11,756 nt of DNA from Actinomycetes bacterium (GTDB lineage: Bacteria; Actinomycetota; Acidimicrobiia; Acidimicrobiales; Palsa-688). Shown in pieces: positions 6,403-11,756 of the stretch. The stretch covers positions 1-11,756 of the forward strand of contig JAKAXG010000063.1 of NCBI GenBank assembly GCA_021827225.1, written 5' to 3'. The notes below the pieces were generated by a model. It was not told the DNA's origin, did not search any database, and saw only the letters and a list, made by a program, of their open reading frames with translations. Numbering within the stretch: the first letter of the stretch is position 1; the number at the start of each line of letters is the position of its first letter. Position numbers and translations under genes: made by a program.

Positions 6403-6413
6403 CTACAGCTCCT

Positions 6414-7649
6414 GTGAGCCTCGGCAGAGCGAAATGGCTGGCAGCGGTCGTCGCCGTGGTGGCGGTCACCTTCGGGCACCTGCTCGGTCCGTTCGATCTG
6501 CTCACCTTCCTCCACGCCGGCGGCCAGGTGCTCGAGGGACACAGCCCCTACCCGTCCGTCAGCTCCGCCGTGTTCCGCTCCGGCCACGGTTTCGTGTACC
6601 CGCTGTTCGTGGCGTGGATGTTCGCTCCTCTGGCTCTGTTCCCCCGGCACCTGGCCGAGGTCCTGTACGCCGTGGCGTCCGTGGTCGCCATCGTGGTGAG
6701 CTGCCGGCTGCTCGGCCGGCGGGAGTTCACCGCCGCCGCTCTCGTGCTGGCCTGCTCCACCACCATCATCGGCTTGCAGATGGGCACCGTGAACGCCTTC
6801 TTGCTGCTCGGCCTGGCCATGGCCTGGTACTGGAGAGGGTCGCACCCGGTGCTGTCCGGGCTGGTGCTGGGCCTGGCGGCGGCAGCCAAGCTGTTCCTCC
6901 TCCCCGTGCTGATCTGGCCGGTGCTGCGCCGGCGTTACACGACGGCGGTGGCGGCCGGCGGCACCGTCGCCGCCCTCATCGGCGCCGGGGGCCTGCTCGG
7001 AACGGAGAACCCGGCCCGGTACCTGCACCTCCTCTCCCAGCTGCAGGCTGACGAACAGGTCAGCAGCTGGTCCCTCTCGTCGCTGTTCCAGAGCCTGTCC
7101 CTGCCCCGCACGGCGGCCAGCGCCGCGGCTGTGGCGGTCGTGGCCGCCTGCCTGCTGCTCCTGTGGCGCCGGCGGACCGGGGTGGGGGACGGGCCCCTGC
7201 TGGGGGCCATCGTGGTCTGCAGCCTGCTCATGAGCCCCATCGTCTGGAGCTCCTATCTGCTGCTGCTGGCCGTGCCTCTCCTCCTCCTGACGAGCGAGGA
7301 TGACGTTCTGGCCCTGGCGGCCGTGGCCAGCTGGTTGATCGTGACCCCCGACGCCGCGTCATGGGGACGGGTGGCCGTCGGCGCCGGTACCGCCGTGATC
7401 GTGTCCTACCTCATCGCCCGGCCCCGGCTGGCCGCCCTGCTGAGCTTGCTGCGCCGGCGCTGGGCGACCGTTCTGGCCGCGCTGGGAGCGCTGGGAGTAG
7501 CGGCGTGGGTGCTGCCCGGCCAGGTCCGCAGCCCGCTGCCGGCGCTGGCGGTCATGGCCGTCATCATGGTCCGCTGCGTCTCCGACACGGGCCGGGCGGA
7601 ACGCCCGGCTGTCGTCCCGGCCCCTCGGGCGTCGACCGCCGCCGCCTGA
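6414..7649 (+). CDS. GT87-family (DUF2029) polytopic glycosyltransferase
   Basis: Integral membrane GT-C glycosyltransferase of 411 residues. The family includes polyprenyl-phosphate-mannose-dependent mannosyltransferases that build lipomannan/PIM-type glycolipids in actinobacteria. About ten hydrophobic segments are visible (from residue 8 on). The first outer loop carries FDLLTFLHAGGQVLEGHSPY (27-46), with D28 the candidate catalytic Asp. Further family marks are LQMGTVNAFLLLG (121-133), GLVLGLAAAAKLFLLPVLIW (149-168), with the conserved Lys at 159, and LLMSPIVWSSY (271-281). Many relatives have His after the SP-x-x-W motif; here it is Ser-Ser. The C-terminal tail is Arg/Ala/Pro-rich and cytoplasmic-looking. 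The exact sugar and acceptor are unknown. It is divergent from the coiled-coil gene and ends 6 bp from the convergent small gene. The start is GTG at 6414; a GTG at 6354 is less likely. Confidence 0.85.
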   Translation: MSLGRAKWLAAVVAVVAVTFGHLLGPFDLLTFLHAGGQVLEGHSPYPSVSSAVFRSGHGFVYPLFVAWMFAPLALFPRHLAEVLYAVASVVAIVVSCRLLGRREFTAAALVLACSTTIIGLQMGTVNAFLLLGLAMAWYWRGSHPVLSGLVLGLAAAAKLFLLPVLIWPVLRRRYTTAVAAGGTVAALIGAGGLLGTENPARYLHLLSQLQADEQVSSWSLSSLFQSLSLPRTAASAAAVAVVAACLLLLWRRRTGVGDGPLLGAIVVCSLLMSPIVWSSYLLLLAVPLLLLTSEDDVLALAAVASWLIVTPDAASWGRVAVGAGTAVIVSYLIARPRLAALLSLLRRRWATVLAALGALGVAAWVLPGQVRSPLPALAVMAVIMVRCVSDTGRAERPAVVPAPRASTAAA

Positions 7650-7655
7650 GGCCGG

Positions 7656-7832
7656 CTAGGGGACGGCGGTCTCCGTCAGCAGTTCGTGCTCGCGCAGCAG
7701 AAGAGCGCAGTACAGGGCCATCTCGGCATCGTCGAACGCCCGCAGCAGCCGGCGCTCCGCCATCGTGTCGAGGTCCCGACGGATGTGCTCGAGTTCCAAC
7801 TGTCGCTCCCGCTGACCGCTCACCCCGCCCAT
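7656..7832 (-). CDS. Small hypothetical protein, 58 residues
   Basis: Intact reading frame with actinobacterial codon use, ATG at 7832 to TAG at 7656. I do not recognise a family. The product is a charged, probably all-helical peptide: QRERQLELEHIRRDLDTMAE, then a helix RRLLRAFDDAEMALYCALLL and REHELLTETAVP. Arg/Glu spacing and Leu periodicity suggest one or two amphipathic helices able to form a coiled coil or dimer. One Cys is present; there is no signal peptide or membrane segment. GTG at 7823 is an alternative start. The gene fills the gap between GT87 (converging, 6 bp apart) and ABC-F (diverging, 89 bp apart). Regulation is unclear, although an inverted repeat lies just upstream. Without it, 7650-7921 would be the longest empty region in the window. 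Confidence 0.6.
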   Translation of the reverse strand: MGGVSGQRERQLELEHIRRDLDTMAERRLLRAFDDAEMALYCALLLREHELLTETAVP

Positions 7833-7835
7833 GGT

Positions 7836-7852
7836 GGACGCTCAGCGCGTCC
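7836..7852. repeat. Inverted repeat upstream of the small gene
   Basis: Perfect 6-bp arms GGACGC / GCGTCC around a 5-base centre, 4 bp upstream of the small gene's ATG at 7832 and within the divergent gap before the ABC-F gene. It could be an operator or a 5' hairpin, but arms this short and GC-rich can occur by chance. Confidence 0.3.
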
Positions 7853-7909
7853 GCCCTCAGGGCCCAAAGTCACAATTCCCCGGAGGGGGCTGTTGCCGCC
7901 GGTCTCACC

Positions 7910-7915
7910 TACCGT
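7910..7915 (+). promoter_or_regulatory. Leaderless -10 element (TACCGT) for the ABC-F gene
   Basis: TACCGT ends 6 bases before the GTG at 7922, identical in hexamer and spacing to the site before the cyclase. The GGAGGGG between hexamer and GTG is too close to act as a normal Shine-Dalgarno site and would lie upstream of the start of transcription. Confidence 0.65.
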
Positions 7916-7921
7916 GGAGGG

Positions 7922-9709
<1,788 letters not shown>

Positions 9710-9740
9710 GCCCGGAGACGGCAGCCGGTCGCCGACTCGC

Positions 9741-10094
9741 TCAGGCGCGGGCCCGGATCCGGAGGGCGGCTTTGAGCAGCAACCGGCCGCCCGCCATCCA
9801 CAGTCCGAGGAAGGCCAGCGCCACGACGACGAAGGCCACCGCCGTCCCCTGCCCGGCGACCACCCGGAGCAGCATCCCGACCGCCACGGTCGCCACGGTG
9901 ACGGCTACACCGGTGAGGCCGGCAGCCGCCGGTCTCCGCCGGGTCGCCGCCCACCCGGCGAGCAGCCCGACGGCGAACGGCCAGAAGGTGGAGATGAAGC
10001 CCGTGACGGTGGCGGCGTGATGATGCGACGCCCGGCCGATGGCCACGAACAGGACAACGGCGACCACGTCGAGGCCGGTCGTGACTCGTCTCAT
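9741..10094 (-). CDS. DUF3054 family membrane protein
   Basis: 117-residue protein of unknown function with four predicted membrane helices (about 8-20, 36-50, 60-78, 84-104). Family marks I recognise are LFVAIGRASHHHAATVTGF (15-33, the IGR-x-SH motif), FWPFAVGLLAGW (37-48), VAVGMLLRVVAGQGTAVAF (70-88, GM-x-x-R then G-x-GTA) and a hydrophobic last helix with a basic C-terminus that predicts a cytoplasmic tail. The length is typical of DUF3054. It converges with ABC-F (31 bp between stops) and diverges from the FKBP lipoprotein (97 bp). The start is ATG at 10094, supported by a leaderless -10; the open frame continues upstream to 10541 but that stretch is antisense to the FKBP gene. Confidence 0.85.
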   Translation of the reverse strand: MRRVTTGLDVVAVVLFVAIGRASHHHAATVTGFISTFWPFAVGLLAGWAATRRRPAAAGLTGVAVTVATVAVGMLLRVVAGQGTAVAFVVVALAFLGLWMAGGRLLLKAALRIRARA

Positions 10095-10101
10095 GGGTCC
10101 G

Positions 10102-10107
10102 ATGGTA
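10102..10107 (-). promoter_or_regulatory. Leaderless -10 element (TACCAT) for the DUF3054 gene
   Basis: On the minus strand TACCAT is followed by 7 bases and the ATG at 10094, with no Shine-Dalgarno sequence. It is one of two outward-facing -10 elements in this 97-bp divergent region. Confidence 0.6.
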
Positions 10108-10154
10108 AGGGGACCGCCGGTCCCGGGGCGGGCGCCCCCCCGCCCGCCTGCCGG

Positions 10155-10182
10155 GTGACGATCCGTCCGGGTGGAGTAGGTT
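10155..10182 (+). promoter_or_regulatory. Promoter of the FKBP lipoprotein gene
   Basis: GTGACG (10155-10160; 4 of 6 to TTGACA) and TAGGTT (10177-10182) are 16 bp apart. The -10 ends 9 bases before the ATG at 10192, giving a leader of only a few bases. No clear Shine-Dalgarno sequence is present. Confidence 0.5.
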
Positions 10183-10191
10183 TGGCGGCTT

Positions 10192-10800
10192 ATGCGCCGC
10201 GGGCCCGTTCTCATCGCAGCATGTGCCGCCGCCGCCGTCCTGGCCGGCTGCTCCTCCTCGGGGGGTACCTCCTCCGTCGGGTCCAGCACCCCCTCCTCGG
10301 CCCCGACGTCGACCTCGGCCGCCCCGTCGAGCACCTCCTCCAGCGCCCCCTCGCCGTCCTCCCAGCCGGGCGGGACCACCGCCACCACCCTCTTCGCCGC
10401 CGGCCCGGTGCCGGCCGTAGGGGGGGCGACCGACATGGCGAAAGAGCCGACGATCGCCGCCGGCACGGGGACGCCCCCCTCGCAGCTCACCGGCAAGGAC
10501 CTGGTGGTCGGGACCGGCCCGGTGGCCGGCCCCAACGCCACCGTCCGGGTCCAGTACGTCGGAGCGCTCTACAGCACCGGCAAGGTGTTCGACGCGTCAT
10601 GGACGGACAGCGGGCCGGCCACCTTCCCCCTGAGCGAGGTGGTTCCCGGGTTCAAGGACGCCATCATCGGGATGCACGTCGGCGGCCGGCGCGAGGTCGT
10701 GATCCCGCCGGCGCTCGGGTACGGCGCCGCCGGCAGCCCGCCGGTGATCCCGCCCAACGCCACCCTGGTGTTCGTCATCGACCTGCTGGGCGTGTCCTGA
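10192..10800 (+). CDS. FKBP-type peptidyl-prolyl isomerase, lipoprotein
   Basis: Exported lipid-anchored foldase of 202 residues that catalyses cis-trans isomerisation of X-Pro bonds outside the membrane. The signal peptide MRRGPVLIAACAAAAVLAGC ends in a lipobox LAGC, with Cys20 as the acylation site. Residues 21-65 are a Ser/Thr/Pro/Ala-rich tether, possibly O-glycosylated. The FKBP domain spans about 95-202. Counterparts of the FKBP12 pocket are Tyr122, Phe133-Asp134, Phe145, Val150-Val151, Tyr177 (ALGYG) and Phe194. The usual Trp at the pocket floor is Phe154 (VVPGFKD), a substitution that may lower activity or FK506 binding. The start is ATG at 10192, followed directly by the basic n-region. 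Divergent from DUF3054 and 59 bp upstream of pxpA, which has its own promoter. Confidence 0.93.
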   Translation: MRRGPVLIAACAAAAVLAGCSSSGGTSSVGSSTPSSAPTSTSAAPSSTSSSAPSPSSQPGGTTATTLFAAGPVPAVGGATDMAKEPTIAAGTGTPPSQLTGKDLVVGTGPVAGPNATVRVQYVGALYSTGKVFDASWTDSGPATFPLSEVVPGFKDAIIGMHVGGRREVVIPPALGYGAAGSPPVIPPNATLVFVIDLLGVS

Positions 10801-10823
10801 CCTGAACGGCCGATCGCGGGCGC

Positions 10824-10852
10824 TGCACAACCGCCTGCACTGGTGCGACAAT
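10824..10852 (+). promoter_or_regulatory. Promoter of the pxp operon with 12-bp direct repeat
   Basis: TGCACA (10824-10829, 4 of 6 to TTGACA), a 17-bp spacer and GACAAT (10847-10852, 4 of 6 to TATAAT), 7 bases before the GTG at 10860, again almost leaderless. CTGCAC occurs at 10823-10828 and 10835-10840, 12 bp apart. The second copy is part of GCAC-TG-GTGC (10837-10846). Such repeats between the -35 and -10 could bind a regulator. Confidence 0.45.
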
Positions 10853-10859
10853 TGCCGTC

Positions 10860-11627
10860 GTGGACGTGACGGTGGATCTCAACGCCGACCTGGGCGAGGG
10901 GGCCCCGGGCGATCGGCAGATCCTGGAACTGGTCAGCAGCGCGTCGGTTGCCTGCGGCTTCCACGCCGGCGACCCGGCCACCATGGCCGATACCGCCCGC
11001 GCCGCCGCCGCCCGTGGCGTCTCTGTCGGGGCTCACCCCTCCTATGACGACCGCGACGGGTTCGGCCGGCGCCACCAGGACGTCCCCGCCGAGGAGCTCG
11101 TCGCCCTGGTGGCCTTCCAGGTGGGGGCCATGGCCGCGGCGGCCGCGATCGGCGGCACGTCCGTCCGCTTCGTCAAGCCCCACGGCGCTCTCTACAACCG
11201 GGCCGCGGTCGACCCGGAAGTGGCCGGGGCGGTGGTGGAGGCCGTAGGCCGGGCCGGTGCCCCGGTCGCCGGCCGGCCTCTGGCGCTGCTCTGCCCCCCC
11301 GGATCGCACCTGGCCCGCTGCGCTGACTCGGCCGGTGTGCCGGTCTACACGGAGGCCTTCGCCGACCGCCTGTACGCGCCCGACGGTGCCCTGGTCAGCC
11401 GGTCCGACCCGGCCGCCGTCCTGCGCGATCCCCGAGCAGTGGTCCGCCAGGCGGTCGAGCTGGCGGTGCACGGCCGGGTGGTGGCGGCGGACGGCTCCGA
11501 GCTGGAGCTGCGGGCCCACTCGATATGTCTGCACGGCGACTCCCCCGGTGCCGTCGCCGTGGCGCAGAGCGTCCGGCGGGCGCTGGAGGACGCCGGGGTG
11601 CAGATCGCCCCGTTCCTCTCCTACTGA
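10860..11627 (+). CDS. pxpA: 5-oxoprolinase subunit PxpA (LamB/YcsF family)
   Basis: Cytoplasmic subunit of the ATP-dependent 5-oxoprolinase PxpABC, which opens pyroglutamate to glutamate. The family was formerly called LamB/YcsF. The 255 residues match the usual length of about 250. Visible signatures are DLNADLGEG (6-14), VACGFHAGDP (30-39), GAHPSYDDRDGFGRR (57-71), VRFVKPHGALYN (102-113), the EAFADRLYAPDGALVSR block typical of the family, and SICLHGDSPGA near residue 220. The start is GTG at 10860, which places DLNADLGE at the usual distance from the N-terminus. The pxpB start follows 13 bp after the stop, so the two are co-transcribed; pxpC would be expected beyond the edge. Confidence 0.95.
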   Translation: MDVTVDLNADLGEGAPGDRQILELVSSASVACGFHAGDPATMADTARAAAARGVSVGAHPSYDDRDGFGRRHQDVPAEELVALVAFQVGAMAAAAAIGGTSVRFVKPHGALYNRAAVDPEVAGAVVEAVGRAGAPVAGRPLALLCPPGSHLARCADSAGVPVYTEAFADRLYAPDGALVSRSDPAAVLRDPRAVVRQAVELAVHGRVVAADGSELELRAHSICLHGDSPGAVAVAQSVRRALEDAGVQIAPFLSY

Positions 11628-11640
11628 CCGGCGGGTCGAC

Positions 11641-11756
11641 TTGACCGCTGACCGCCCAGTGATCCGGCCCGCCGGCGAGCGGGCCCTGCTCCTGGAGTTC
11701 GCCTCCCTGGAGCAGGTACACGTCGCCTGGCGCTCCCTGCGGGCCCGGCCTCGGAA
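11641..11756 (+). CDS. pxpB: 5-oxoprolinase subunit PxpB (KipI family), partial, runs off right edge
   Basis: 38 residues visible. VIRPAGERALLLEFASLEQV matches the N-terminus of PxpB/KipI and allophanate-hydrolase subunit 1 proteins, which begin with a GD/GER-AL-x-x-EF segment. PxpB partners PxpC in the kinase-like half of 5-oxoprolinase. The position directly after pxpA supports this despite the short length. The start is uncertain: TTG at 11641 or the in-frame GTG at 11659. The GGCGGG at 11630-11635 is only a weak Shine-Dalgarno candidate. Confidence 0.8.
   Translation, partial: MTADRPVIRPAGERALLLEFASLEQVHVAWRSLRARPR

Larger units (their letters stand above)
6237..6413. other. 177-bp divergent intergenic region between the coiled-coil and GT87 genes
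   Basis: This is the longest gap without a gene in the window. It holds the minus-strand -10 (6252-6247), a plus-strand TACTGT at 6326-6331 that could serve the GT87 gene with a leader of about 76 nt, and a CGGAGGT stretch at 6396-6402. I see no tRNA or riboswitch-like conserved core. Confidence 0.5.

Noticed and set aside
5199..6413. Plus-strand open frame extending the GT87 protein upstream to 816 residues.
   Set aside because: It is antisense to the coiled-coil gene, is of low complexity, and the recognised family start fits the GTG at 6414.
6300..6413. Possible tRNA or structured leader before GT87.
   Set aside because: No cloverleaf, T-loop or riboswitch core could be found; only short GGAG/CTCC pairing near the ribosome site.
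7662..7677. GACGG / CCGTC hairpin after the GT87 stop, as a terminator.
   Set aside because: Only 5-bp arms, no T-run, and it lies inside the small gene's coding end.
7361..7921. Upstream extension of the ABC-F protein to 782 residues.
   Set aside because: It overlaps the GT87 3' end in another frame and the small gene antisense. ABC-F cassette 1 starts right after the GTG at 7922.
10095..10541. Upstream extension of the DUF3054 gene to 266 residues.
   Set aside because: The extra part is antisense to the FKBP lipoprotein, lies outside the DUF3054 domain, and crosses the divergent promoter region.

Overview
The window is very GC-rich, with G/C-dominated third codon positions and frequent GTG starts. 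It reads as a chromosomal segment of a high-GC actinobacterium. Several proteins look most like mycobacterial or other actinobacterial families: an Rv1077-type cystathionine beta-synthase, an Rv0260c-type uroporphyrinogen-III synthase domain, a bacterial Ku with a C-terminal SAP/Rho-N-like tail, a GT87 mannosyltransferase and DUF3054. An acidimicrobial-type lineage is possible but cannot be fixed from this sequence. I see no transposase, integrase, phage gene, CRISPR array, tRNA or rRNA. This is ordinary chromosome of small transcription units.

Layout. Positions 1-1079 (minus) hold the N-terminal part of a pyridoxal-phosphate cystathionine beta-synthase/cysteine synthase with an unusual extension of about 105 residues; its C-terminus lies beyond the left edge. 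Divergent from it are an acyl-CoA dehydrogenase (1131-2399, plus) and then a class III adenylyl cyclase (2481-3320, plus). The cyclase overlaps tail-to-tail by 26 bp with a minus-strand group: a coiled-coil protein (6236-5232), Ku (5199-4180) and a lone uroporphyrinogen-III-synthase-like protein (4149-3295). Divergent from that group is a GT87 membrane glycosyltransferase (6414-7649, plus). It converges on a 58-residue minus-strand gene (7832-7656), which is itself divergent from a Uup-type ABC-F ATPase (7922-9709, plus). A DUF3054 membrane protein (10094-9741, minus) converges on the ABC-F gene and diverges from an FKBP-type lipoprotein (10192-10800, plus). The right end holds pxpA (10860-11627) and the start of pxpB (11641 to the edge), the beginning of a 5-oxoprolinase operon.

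How the genes relate. Coherent functional groups are pxpA-pxpB (5-oxoproline to glutamate) and possibly coiled-coil protein-Ku (DNA-end joining, by adjacency only; no LigD-type ligase is visible here). The rest look like unrelated housekeeping genes.

The most consistent non-coding signal is a TANNNT -10 hexamer placed 6-7 bases before the start codon of five genes, with looser versions before four more. This indicates largely leaderless transcription. Ku, an apparent internal operon gene, instead has a strong Shine-Dalgarno sequence. No gene-free stretch exceeds 300 bp; the longest is 177 bp (6237-6413). I did not find a convincing wholly new system. The best second looks are the leaderless promoter set, the extension on the cystathionine beta-synthase, and the coiled-coil-Ku-U3S cluster.
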